Of a stretch of 64,000 bases of DNA, positions 1 through 7,811 are shown one piece after another. Both the position numbers and the translations under genes were made by a program. Position 1 is the first letter of the stretch. Every line of letters begins with the position of its first letter. The notes beneath the pieces are model-generated. The model worked only from the letters and a program-made list of their open reading frames with translations. It did not search any database and was not told where the DNA came from. Source of the DNA: Alkalimarinus alittae (GTDB taxonomy: Bacteria; Pseudomonadota; Gammaproteobacteria; Pseudomonadales; Oleiphilaceae); contig NZ_CP100390.1 of NCBI RefSeq assembly GCF_026016465.1, forward strand, positions 3,082,501 to 3,146,500. Direction: 5' to 3'.

Positions 1-914
1 GGCTACTTAAGTATCTTACCCTTCGTATTAGCGCTTATTATTGGTTGGTCAAACACGCAGATGAATTTGACATCATCATTTTGCGTTACCCATTAGGTGA
101 CCCAATAATTCCATTGTTTTTTTTAAGAATTAACAATTACCTAACGATACACCACACCAAAGAACTGCATGAAATCAATCCGCGAACATCATTAGTTTCA
201 AGGCTTCAGTTTATAATAGAATCCTATGCAGGTAAGCTCATATTAAAAAAAGCAAAAGGTGTAATAGGTCTTACAAAAGAAATTTTGGAGTATGAGCTCG
301 ACAGGATAAAAGGCATTGAAAAACCTGGAGTAGTCAGCGCAAATGGTGTTGATACTGACCTCTTTCCTCCTTGCAAAGACTGTCGATCAGGAGTTATTAA
401 GTTAGTTATTCTTTGCTCGAGAGCTTATCCTTGGCATGGAATTGACATTATTAAACGGGAGCTAAAAATAAATAACCGAGCCGATGTCGAAATCCATGTT
501 ATTGGAAATTTAGAAAGAACAGCTCTAGGCAAGGATAAAAGGGTAATTTATCATGGCTCTGTAAAGCCCAATGATCTTGCTAATATACTATGTCAGTTTG
601 ATATGGGAATAGGCTCTCTTGCACTTCAAAGAAATAATATGAAAGAAGCATGCATCCTAAAAACAAGAGACTATCTGGCTGCAGGATTACCTGTTTACGC
701 GACATACTCAGATTCAGGTCTACCTACTGAGTTTCCTTATTTTATAAACCAGTTATTTAGTTTAAATAAAGCAATTGAACTCGCTAAAAACTTTCGAAAA
801 ACAAGTAGGAATTTAATTATCAAGACTTCTAGACCATACATTGACAAACAAGCGCAAATCAAAAAACTTACCGAATGGATTAATCAACAACCAAGCTTCA
901 CTTTTAAGAGTTAA
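1..914 (+). CDS. Glycosyltransferase, GT4-like (5' truncated by window edge)
   Basis: The reading frame is open from base 3 with no stop before the first possible TTG start at 45, so the true start lies outside the window and this is the C-terminal part of a longer gene. The visible protein has a hydrophobic stretch, then a Rossmann-like half typical of family 4 glycosyltransferases, including SANGVD (the common N-G-V-D segment after the linker) and a late KTRDYLAAGLPV segment that resembles the nucleotide-sugar binding region of GT4 enzymes. It probably transfers a sugar during cell-surface glycan assembly. It converges on the next gene, overlapping its 3' end by 11 bases. Donor and acceptor are unknown. 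Confidence 0.75.
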   Translation, partial: LLKYLTLRISAYYWLVKHADEFDIIILRYPLGDPIIPLFFLRINNYLTIHHTKELHEINPRTSLVSRLQFIIESYAGKLILKKAKGVIGLTKEILEYELDRIKGIEKPGVVSANGVDTDLFPPCKDCRSGVIKLVILCSRAYPWHGIDIIKRELKINNRADVEIHVIGNLERTALGKDKRVIYHGSVKPNDLANILCQFDMGIGSLALQRNNMKEACILKTRDYLAAGLPVYATYSDSGLPTEFPYFINQLFSLNKAIELAKNFRKTSRNLIIKTSRPYIDKQAQIKKLTEWINQQPSFTFKS

Positions 915-1974
915 CTAGGGCCATACTTAGCGCATAGGACCAATTATTAGCCTGTTCCTCCCTCCCCCACTTACGTAAATAGTCATTTCTAAATAATAGC
1001 GACTGTTTCTCCATAAAGAATAGAAGTTCAGAATTTGAAAGAACTTCATCAATTGTTTTAGCAAATGCTTCAGGAGTAATAGCTGTTACAATTTTGCAGC
1101 ATTTGTAATCACTAAACACCTCTGAAATCTCACCCACATCGCTGCTTATAGAAGGCGTTCCGCAAAACGCTGATTCAAGCAAAATAGCTGGTAACCCCTC
1201 ACTTTTTGATGAAAGGGCAATCAGCCGTGAGTGATGAATTATATCTCTTACATCCCCCCTAGCACCTAAAAATGTTACAAGGTTAGATATGCCTAACTCA
1301 GATGACATTGCTTCAAGCTCAACTCTTAAAGGTCCGTCACCCACAATAAGTGCACGATAAGACTTACCCTTTCGATAATTGATTGCCACAGATTTCAATA
1401 TAACTTCAACATTTTTAACGCCAACTAAATTACCAACGAAGACAACATCCCAATATTTTACTCCCGATAATTCATAACTAAAAATTTCAGGATCTATATA
1501 ACTTTGCATCTCATAAATTTTATCCTGCGGGATATCACTTAGATAGGACCGCATCTTACTTCCCATAACGAATATAACGTCACACATATAAAGGGTACGA
1601 GAAAAAAACCATTTAAGTACTTTCTTTTGCCCATGAAGCATCACGTCACTACCAATAAGCCATACGATAGCTTTTTTTCTGAAAAGCTTAGCCACAACAA
1701 CAGCCACGAAACCGTGCAAAAAAAACTGAATACCTATAACAATTTTAATTTCTTTTTTAGACATAAGACTAAGTAACTGAGTTAACCTCCAAATTTCAAA
1801 TAGAAGTCTGTTTTTTGCTATATAAGCAGAAGGGTTAACGTTTATTACTTTAGCGAAATTTAAAGGATATGGTCGTATCAAGTATATCTTTTGTATTTCT
1901 TGGTTAGCCTGCAAACCAATTAATTTAGTTTTTAACTTCTCGTCACCCAATTTAGCTGTCACGATGATTTTCAT
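904..1974 (-). CDS. Glycosyltransferase family 4
   Basis: A 356-residue protein with the GT-B fold of family 4 (retaining) glycosyltransferases. The C-terminal half holds the diagnostic E-x7-E motif in SEGLPAILLE followed by GTPSISSDVGEI, which binds the nucleotide sugar; VGNLVGVKN and IVGDGPLR mark the start of the second Rossmann domain. A hydrophobic stretch near residues 85-110 suggests membrane association. It is the last gene of a tightly packed leftward cluster (2 bases after the DUF354 gene), so it likely acts in the same surface-glycan or pilin-glycan pathway. The specific sugar cannot be read from sequence. Confidence 0.85.
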   Translation of the reverse strand: MKIIVTAKLGDEKLKTKLIGLQANQEIQKIYLIRPYPLNFAKVINVNPSAYIAKNRLLFEIWRLTQLLSLMSKKEIKIVIGIQFFLHGFVAVVVAKLFRKKAIVWLIGSDVMLHGQKKVLKWFFSRTLYMCDVIFVMGSKMRSYLSDIPQDKIYEMQSYIDPEIFSYELSGVKYWDVVFVGNLVGVKNVEVILKSVAINYRKGKSYRALIVGDGPLRVELEAMSSELGISNLVTFLGARGDVRDIIHHSRLIALSSKSEGLPAILLESAFCGTPSISSDVGEISEVFSDYKCCKIVTAITPEAFAKTIDEVLSNSELLFFMEKQSLLFRNDYLRKWGREEQANNWSYALSMALVNS

Positions 1975-1976
1975 TA

Positions 1977-3029
1977 TTAATTTGATTCCAATACTTGAAT
2001 GATTTGTTCAGAGAACCAAGGCACTGGGTCACTCTTATCTGTCAAAAATTTTCTATGGTTGCTATTATATTTCTCTAAATCCACTCCTATTAACATACGC
2101 TCTACTGCAGTTAAGAAGTTTTCCTGATCATCTGGCGAAAAACCAAACGCAAGCCTGTAACGCTCAAACTCATCAATTACAGACAACCGTCCCTGAAAAT
2201 CACTTAATCGAAAAGCAGGCGTACCTAAAACAGCCGCTTCTGATGTCATTGTTTGGCTATCACCTATAAATAAACAAGCAAATGCAAGAGCATGATGAAT
2301 TCTATGAACAGGTATATTAAGCCGATACGAACTAAGGCTTGACGGCAAAGTTTTCTCAGATGAAATATAACATTGAATGTTTAGTTTAGTGCACAGCCCA
2401 ATAACACGCATAACCACCGCTTCAGAGATTCCTCGGATATTTTTGTCATGGTGGGCAGTTAAAGCAGACAATCTCATTAGAATAAATTTTCTAGAGGGGT
2501 CAATCCCAAGCTCTCTGTAAACACCTGGGTCTGGAATAAAACGATTAGGATGAAGATAAATTAACTCATGACACCCAGCATAACGTCTTGATTTTTTATC
2601 GTACGATCCCATTCTCAGAACATCAGGGCATAGAATACGCTCAGCAAACGGGTAGCTGGTATGAGCAATCAATGGCACTTGATCAACATCGTCATCATTA
2701 AATGACAACGATTTCTGTTGCAATAAAAATCCTGCGATATTTCCAGCGCCATATTTTGTTACCCAAAGATCAATTTTTCGCTTCTTGCCAATTTTTAAAC
2801 ATTTGAAAATATTACCAGCGAGCTCTACCGCATTCCCTAGCAAGCCTGTTGAAGCTGTTGAAATACACTGATACTTAATGCCCAAGCGATCTGCTAACTC
2901 ACATGAAATATCCTTATCTCTTAAAACCCAAATAAACTCATACTTTGACTGTGCCATTAAATATGTTTGGATTGAATGGAGTAACCATACTTGAGAAGGG
3001 TGTGCAGGTAAAAAAGCAATTTTTTTCAT
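1977..3029 (-). CDS. DUF354 family protein (GT-B-like, epimerase/transferase fold)
   Basis: A 350-residue protein recognised as DUF354 from the segment ELIYLHPNRFIPDP followed by ILMRLSALTAHHD and the later FIGDSQTMTSEAAVLGTPAFR. The last resembles the sugar-nucleotide site of UDP-GlcNAc 2-epimerases and other GT-B enzymes. DUF354 members occur in capsule, O-antigen and archaeal glycan clusters, but their reaction is not established. Here it sits between a glycosyltransferase and a methyltransferase in the same transcription direction, which supports a role in glycan synthesis. Family assignment is fairly sure, function is not. Confidence 0.75.
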   Translation of the reverse strand: MKKIAFLPAHPSQVWLLHSIQTYLMAQSKYEFIWVLRDKDISCELADRLGIKYQCISTASTGLLGNAVELAGNIFKCLKIGKKRKIDLWVTKYGAGNIAGFLLQQKSLSFNDDDVDQVPLIAHTSYPFAERILCPDVLRMGSYDKKSRRYAGCHELIYLHPNRFIPDPGVYRELGIDPSRKFILMRLSALTAHHDKNIRGISEAVVMRVIGLCTKLNIQCYISSEKTLPSSLSSYRLNIPVHRIHHALAFACLFIGDSQTMTSEAAVLGTPAFRLSDFQGRLSVIDEFERYRLAFGFSPDDQENFLTAVERMLIGVDLEKYNSNHRKFLTDKSDPVPWFSEQIIQVLESN

Positions 3030-3060
3030 TGTATGAATCTAATGTGTAACACTTGAATGA

Positions 3061-3669
3061 TCATATTTTATATATTATCAGGTTAGAAACAACCGGAGGC
3101 AAATGAAAAAAACGCTTGCTCTTGCCATCTTTAAATCCTTCAAACTGCAGCCATGCCTCATCACTAAAGTAATTTAGTCGGCTATAGGATTTTTTCTTTT
3201 CATGCGATCTAAGCTGCCACAGTAAAGATGCTGAATGCGGTTCAATTACTGTAGAGACTGAGGGTACCACAATTACATATTTTTTTGATACGCGATTAAT
3301 TTCTTGAATAACTCTTGCCAATTTTTCTATCGGCTGAATATGCTCAAGAACGCCAAAGGACACAGTTAAGTCGAAATAGTTATCTGGAAAGTCTATCGTC
3401 TCTGCGTCGCTAACAATCATAGAAAAGTTAGACTGCTTTAACCCATAATCATCTACATCAATACCGGTAATCTCAATTTCATTATTATCGGCACAGAGCT
3501 GCACAAAATCTTTACCATTTGCGCAGCCTACCTCTAATATTCTTTGATATTTACCTCCACTCGCTAAATCTTCGGATACCAACCGATTAATGATCCTAAG
3601 CCGTCTACGAGAGAGCCTCCTATTCAAGTTAATACGTAACAATATTTTTTTAATCCCATGTATCAACAT
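3061..3669 (-). CDS. Class I SAM-dependent methyltransferase
   Basis: A 202-residue protein with the class I methyltransferase fold. Motif I is ILEVGCANG (about residues 44-52), an acidic residue closing strand 2 is in GIDVDD (about 69-74), then SDAETIDFP and the post-motif SFGVLEHIQP. These match the Methyltransf_11 type. The N-terminus is basic and Arg-rich. It lies in the glycan cluster, 10 bases after the family-2 glycosyltransferase, so it may methylate a sugar or lipid-linked glycan; this is inferred from context only. Confidence 0.8.
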   Translation of the reverse strand: MLIHGIKKILLRINLNRRLSRRRLRIINRLVSEDLASGGKYQRILEVGCANGKDFVQLCADNNEIEITGIDVDDYGLKQSNFSMIVSDAETIDFPDNYFDLTVSFGVLEHIQPIEKLARVIQEINRVSKKYVIVVPSVSTVIEPHSASLLWQLRSHEKKKSYSRLNYFSDEAWLQFEGFKDGKSKRFFHLPPVVSNLIIYKI

Positions 3670-3679
3670 GCTTAAACTT

Positions 3680-4546
3680 CTATTTATCTTTAGACTTAGC
3701 TGCTAGAAAAACCAATGAAGTGATTTGTTCCGATATCAACCCAATTAGAAACACCAATATGGATGTAACAAAGAGCAGCGCCGACATATTGGTAAACCGC
3801 CCCATTTCAACCAATGTATAACCATAGTAACCAGCACCAACACTAAAAAATAAAAGACTTAATGGGAAAAAAAGCTTCAAAGGAGAATATAATGTAGCGA
3901 TTTTAAAAATTATCAAAAGAAACCTAACGCCGTCTTTGAACGGCCTAATATGGCTTTTTCCAATCCGTTTATCAGCAATAATTGGAAGGTACCCAACACT
4001 ATACCCTGCCCTAAAAAATGCCATTGTTATGGTTGTTGGGTATGAAAATCCATTAGGTAAAATAGAAATAAACTCTTTAAATAACTTAGTTTTAACGGCC
4101 CGAAAACCAGATGTCAGATCTCCAATTTTCTGGCCTACCATTAAGCTTGAAATACGATTGTAGACTGAGTTTGCAACTAATCGGCCCGCACTGGCCTGAG
4201 ATGTTGACGAACGGGCACCTACAACCATATCGAAGCCGGTTTCTAGCTTTTCAAGTAGCTTAGGGATATCTTCTGGGGAGTGTTGACCATCCGCATCCAT
4301 AAAAACCACAACATTAGTTGATACAGCTCTCGCACCAGATTTAATAGCTGCGCCATTACCTTTTGAATAAGGGTGGGTAATCACTGTGACCCCCGCCTCT
4401 TTACATACGGCTTCAGTATTATCTGTTGACCCATCATTGACTATAATTATTTCTTCAATGCAGTCCAATTTCAGTAATCGAGGTATCACGCCTTTAAGCG
4501 CGGCAGCTTCATTTTTAGCAGGTATAACGACACTAACTTTATTCAT
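3680..4546 (-). CDS. Glycosyltransferase family 2 with two C-terminal membrane segments
   Basis: A 288-residue GT-A enzyme of the polyprenyl-phosphate (dolichol-phosphate mannosyltransferase-like) type. It has VVIPAKNE at the start, VNDGSTDNT (about residues 36-44), the metal-binding DAD at residues 84-86, and the acceptor-side segment IGDLTSGFRAVK. Two hydrophobic helices follow (about 223-245 and 257-280). Such enzymes load a sugar onto undecaprenyl phosphate at the inner membrane, giving the lipid-linked donor used by GT-C enzymes. The neighbouring gene upstream encodes a GT-C-like protein, with an 8-base gene overlap, so a donor-making and donor-using pair is plausible. Confidence 0.85.
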   Translation of the reverse strand: MNKVSVVIPAKNEAAALKGVIPRLLKLDCIEEIIIVNDGSTDNTEAVCKEAGVTVITHPYSKGNGAAIKSGARAVSTNVVVFMDADGQHSPEDIPKLLEKLETGFDMVVGARSSTSQASAGRLVANSVYNRISSLMVGQKIGDLTSGFRAVKTKLFKEFISILPNGFSYPTTITMAFFRAGYSVGYLPIIADKRIGKSHIRPFKDGVRFLLIIFKIATLYSPLKLFFPLSLLFFSVGAGYYGYTLVEMGRFTNMSALLFVTSILVFLIGLISEQITSLVFLAAKSKDK

Positions 4547-6476
4547 GTTGCTTTATCTTTTCTTTTAGAGACATTAAATCATCTACGTCAGGTTTATATT
4601 TCAAGCATTCAATTGAGAGTTTATTACAACGTTCTGCAACTAGCTCCATATATTTCTTACTTTTGTTGTAATCCCCGTAAAGCCAATACATATTACTTAG
4701 ACTTACCAGAACATCCACTCGAGGGGAAAAATCTTTCGCTATTTCCATGTATAAGATAGACCAATAATAATCTCCCTCCACACCAAAAATCTTTGATAAC
4801 AAAATAAACAACTCAAACTTATTACCGCTATAGTTGGTGTTTCCTATCAAGTCACTGATATACGTTTTTAAGATGGTTTTATCTAAACTAACACACTGTC
4901 CCGACTCAATTAAAGCAATAGTAGAGTGAATAATATTAAACGTCTCTTTGTAAAACTTACCGGTCTTCGCAACCTCACGTAAAAACGCCTGGCTAGGCAG
5001 CTCTATTTGAGAACTAAGACAACTTAATTCAAGCCAAAGTAAAGGTTTTGTTGGGTCATTTGTGAATAAATGAAGTGTATCCTGATAGAACTGGGAAGAC
5101 TGTTCATAAGCACCGTATTTGAATAACGTAGCGCCTAAATGACCATGAGCCCTTTGAGACGTTGGGTTACTCTCATACCAATTCGAGGCCTGCAGGAGTG
5201 GCCTACTCCACACCTTAGCTTCGTTGAAAGTCAGGAAAGCCAGCCATGTCGCGCATAAAGTAACTAATGTGGCGAGCACATTTAACTTGTAATGATTTGG
5301 AACCCCAATATTTTTCACCCCCCATACGAGACACGAAACAAAAACAGCGACCACTCCTAATAGAGCAAAGTAGTTGCGGTGCTCAAAGTATAGCTCCAGC
5401 GGAATTATCGTTGACTCTAAGCTATGCGCTGAAAAATATATCAGTATACCGAGTGCGGACCACAAATACTTTGTACGATTAGCAGCAGCCCATATAATCG
5501 CCCCAAGCAAAGCTGTCAGTGCAAGTAACCCCAAATATAACCCTCCCGCCACTGTTGCAATAGGGTAGTTTTCGTGAAATAGTGAATATCGCCCATTAGA
5601 AGGAAATAGTATTTTGCTAATATAGTCGAACAGTATTAGAGGCTCAGTTAAAAGACGCTCAATAAGCGTAAAGGGTCGAGCGCTATATGACCTAACAAAA
5701 AGCAATTCTGCATTCCAGATAAAATACGAAGCAACCATTACTAAGGGGACATAAACAAACAGCCACTTCCATAATCGATATAGACGACATTTAACGTTAG
5801 CTTGCCCGCTTATTGCCTCTAGTATCAAAACGTAAAGAGGTAGTAATACTCCGTTTTCTTTACTCAAAACAGCAAAAACAAAAGCACCACCATATCCGAA
5901 AACAAGGCAAACTATTTTTCGAGTTAGTGACGCGTCTTTAGCTCGGCCTACCATCCAGAATATCAGCCCAATCAAGACAAACATTGCAGATAAAATACTC
6001 ATTCTTTGAACAATGTATAAAACAGTCGAAACCTGAATAGGACTTAACAACCAAAACGTAGCTACCGTGATTGCTAGGCCATGACTGCCAAAGATGTTTT
6101 TTGAGCTACAAGCATCGTCATTATTATAGTAAAAATTTAGCAACAACCGACTCAGCCAATACACAAGAGCGCCATTGACAACATGAAGCATTAAGTTAAT
6201 AACTTTAAAATTATAAGGAGAGCCAGGCCAAGACGATGATTGAAGCGCAAATGAGAAGTAAGATACAGGCCTACCGGAAGCCCCAACACCACCAAAGATA
6301 TAAGATAGCCAAGCAGTCACGCCCTCCCCTTCATTGATTCGACTAATACCTTGAAGGTTTATAATATCATCTAAAATGAAACGACCATACAAACCTGAAG
6401 AAAAGACAACAACTGTCAAAACCAGCAAAAGAAAAACACTGACAAAATCCCTATTTTTAACCAACCCTACCACCAT
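4539..6476 (-). CDS. Multi-span GT-C-like membrane protein with TPR tail; candidate pilin glycosyltransferase
   Basis: About ten or more hydrophobic helices occupy roughly the first 430 residues, and the C-terminal third reads as tetratricopeptide-like helical repeats. An Asp-Asp pair in FILDDI sits in the first periplasmic loop (residues 36-37 with the start used here), where GT-C glycosyltransferases keep their catalytic acid. GRPVSY and the following segment recall TMTC/DUF1736-type proteins. The frame extends upstream to an ATG at 6524 inside the pilin gene. I prefer the ATG at 6476, just after the pilin stop, which removes a polar extension before the first helix. Position directly behind a pilin suggests transfer of a lipid-linked sugar to pilin, but this is inference. 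Confidence 0.6.
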   Translation of the reverse strand: MVVGLVKNRDFVSVFLLLVLTVVVFSSGLYGRFILDDIINLQGISRINEGEGVTAWLSYIFGGVGASGRPVSYFSFALQSSSWPGSPYNFKVINLMLHVVNGALVYWLSRLLLNFYYNNDDACSSKNIFGSHGLAITVATFWLLSPIQVSTVLYIVQRMSILSAMFVLIGLIFWMVGRAKDASLTRKIVCLVFGYGGAFVFAVLSKENGVLLPLYVLILEAISGQANVKCRLYRLWKWLFVYVPLVMVASYFIWNAELLFVRSYSARPFTLIERLLTEPLILFDYISKILFPSNGRYSLFHENYPIATVAGGLYLGLLALTALLGAIIWAAANRTKYLWSALGILIYFSAHSLESTIIPLELYFEHRNYFALLGVVAVFVSCLVWGVKNIGVPNHYKLNVLATLVTLCATWLAFLTFNEAKVWSRPLLQASNWYESNPTSQRAHGHLGATLFKYGAYEQSSQFYQDTLHLFTNDPTKPLLWLELSCLSSQIELPSQAFLREVAKTGKFYKETFNIIHSTIALIESGQCVSLDKTILKTYISDLIGNTNYSGNKFELFILLSKIFGVEGDYYWSILYMEIAKDFSPRVDVLVSLSNMYWLYGDYNKSKKYMELVAERCNKLSIECLKYKPDVDDLMSLKEKIKQHE

Positions 6477-6486
6477 ACTTAATGTT

Positions 6487-6933
6487 TTATCGATTACAAC
6501 CAAGTGGCAAGTAACTAATATCAACAGTTGTTTCAGTGCCGCTTAACACGCTTGACTGTCCACAACCCCAAGATCTCCCTCGGTCTTGAGTCGCAATTGA
6601 AATAGTTTTTCCTTGAATTCTAGGACTTGCACCTGAAGCAGTAAATGTTGCCCTAACAATAATATTTGTGCTTGAGGTTAAAATGGTAATGCTACTAACA
6701 TACTTACCTACTTCAGTTGTCCCTAGTTGAGAAACTGAAGGAACAGTACCATTATTTGCGTAATAATCATTTATAGGTGCTTTCATACCAGAAATTAGAG
6801 TAACACCTTCCGTAACCTGAGACTTAGCAAGGTAATCAATAAAATTTGGAATAGCTATACTCGCCAACAGACCTATGATAGCAACAACAATCATCAACTC
6901 AATCAAAGTGAACCCTGTAATATGTTTTTTCAT
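6487..6933 (-). CDS. Type IV major-pilin-like protein (second tandem copy)
   Basis: A 148-residue prepilin. The short basic leader MKKHITG precedes the cleavage and methylation site [15 protein letters not shown], with Glu5 of the mature protein in place. The hydrophobic helix is followed by a globular domain with two Cys near the C-terminus (WGCGQSS and PLGCNR), the usual disulfide loop of type IV pilins. It is clearly a paralogue of the upstream pilin: both share KAPI..., a GKYV segment and a TISIAT/TLAIAT segment. A rho-independent terminator separates the two, so this copy probably receives reduced read-through transcription or has its own promoter. It would be processed by the PilD encoded nearby. 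Confidence 0.9.
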   Translation of the reverse strand: MKKHITGFTLIELMIVVAIIGLLASIAIPNFIDYLAKSQVTEGVTLISGMKAPINDYYANNGTVPSVSQLGTTEVGKYVSSITILTSSTNIIVRATFTASGASPRIQGKTISIATQDRGRSWGCGQSSVLSGTETTVDISYLPLGCNR

Positions 6934-6955
6934 TCAAGCCTCCATATTCATGAGC

Positions 6956-6990
6956 AAAAAAAAGCCCCTTCAGCAAAACTGAAAGGGCTT
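6956..6990 (-). terminator. Intrinsic terminator between the two pilin genes
   Basis: On the minus strand a 12-base arm AAGCCCTTTCAG pairs (with one bulge/mismatch) with CTGAAGGGGCTT around a short loop, followed by eight T residues. It begins 14 bases after the stop of the first pilin. It should end most transcripts of the highly expressed first pilin before the second pilin and the glycan genes. Confidence 0.85.
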
Positions 6991-7004
6991 CCTGAACCTT
7001 GCCT

Positions 7005-7475
7005 TTACTTACATGCAGATGGTAAGTATTGTGCCGCAACACTTGTTGCTGCAAGTGCTGCTGCTCTTGAGTTAGCAGTACCACCGGATGTTGCTCTACC
7101 ACAAGCCCACTGAGAAGCAGTAGCAGGTGTAGTTGCAATAGCCAACGTATCTCCAGCAATACCAGCGTTAACACCACTTGTTTTTAGAGTTGCTACAACT
7201 ACAATAGCAGTACCGTTAGTCTGGATTGATACACTGTCAACATATTTACCAGGAACAGCCCCACCCACTTCATTCAAGGAAGGCGCACGACCTTGACTCT
7301 GAACAAACTCTGCAATCGGAGCTTTTAGACCAGCGGTCAAGTTTACAGCTTCAGTTAACTGCGAACGAGCAATATAGTCTTGGTAAGCAGGAATCGCTAC
7401 CGCTGCCAAAATACCGATGATCGCAACAACAATCATCAATTCGATTAAGGTAAAACCTTGTTGTACTTTTTTCAT
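7005..7475 (-). CDS. pilA: Type IV major pilin PilA
   Basis: A 156-residue prepilin with leader MKKVQQG and cleavage site [15 protein letters not shown], followed by the long N-terminal helix and a globular domain with a C-terminal disulfide pair (WACGRA... and LPSACK). The reading frame is open further upstream to 7664, but the ATG at 7475 has a GGAG ribosome site 8 bases before it and starts the canonical leader, so it is the right start. It is divergent from pilB. A sigma-54 promoter lies about 90 bases upstream, the regulation known for pilA in Pseudomonas. It is the main structural subunit of the pilus for twitching, adhesion or DNA uptake. Confidence 0.95.
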   Translation of the reverse strand: MKKVQQGFTLIELMIVVAIIGILAAVAIPAYQDYIARSQLTEAVNLTAGLKAPIAEFVQSQGRAPSLNEVGGAVPGKYVDSVSIQTNGTAIVVVATLKTSGVNAGIAGDTLAIATTPATASQWACGRATSGGTANSRAAALAATSVAAQYLPSACK

Positions 7476-7564
7476 AAAATATCTCCAGTGTTTAAAGTCG
7501 ACTACTTCTTTTTTATTCTCTCGGATATTGAGAAGTAGGCAGAAGCTAGCCATGCCTGAAGAAT

Positions 7565-7580
7565 AGCATGTGTTATGCCA
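7565..7580 (-). promoter_or_regulatory. Sigma-54 promoter (-24/-12) of pilA
   Basis: The minus strand reads TGGCATAACACATGCT. GG and GC are separated by exactly 10 bases, as required for RpoN promoters (consensus TGGCAC-N5-TTGCW), with only small departures from consensus. Transcription would start near 7553, leaving a leader of roughly 80 bases to the pilA ATG. PilA promoters of Pseudomonas are RpoN/PilR-dependent. The rest of the 7476-7811 gap is AT-rich with no further gene. Confidence 0.75.
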
Positions 7581-7775
7581 ACTACAATTTTTTTTTAAAT
7601 TATTATTATATTCTAGTGAGTTAAGCTCCTCACAGTGAGAAAAAAGCGTAAACCACACCAACAATAAACCTCACTTAATTGTCAAAATGTGACCTTTTAC
7701 GTCACTCAAGACCAGAACAAGAACAAAAACAAAGGAAAACTTTAAAAATAAACGCCACCGAACTACACTCTTAAG

Positions 7776-7804
7776 TTAGACACTAAACTTAAAGCATTTT
7801 ATAC
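7776..7804 (+). promoter_or_regulatory. Possible sigma-70 promoter of pilB
   Basis: TTAGAC, a 17-base spacer and TTATAC resemble -35 and -10 boxes. The -10 ends only 7 bases before the pilB ATG at 7812, so the transcript would be nearly leaderless. No clear Shine-Dalgarno is visible before that ATG. The match is weak enough to be chance. Confidence 0.25.
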
Positions 7805-7811
7805 GGTTCTT

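Noticed and set aside
7476-7664. N-terminal extension of the pilA frame by 63 residues.
   Set aside because: It contains no leader features and runs through the sigma-54 promoter; the ATG at 7475 with GGAG is the true start.
7689-7706. CRP/Vfr-like half sites TGTGA and TCACT between pilA and pilB.
   Set aside because: The spacing is 8 bases instead of 6, which does not fit the CRP consensus.
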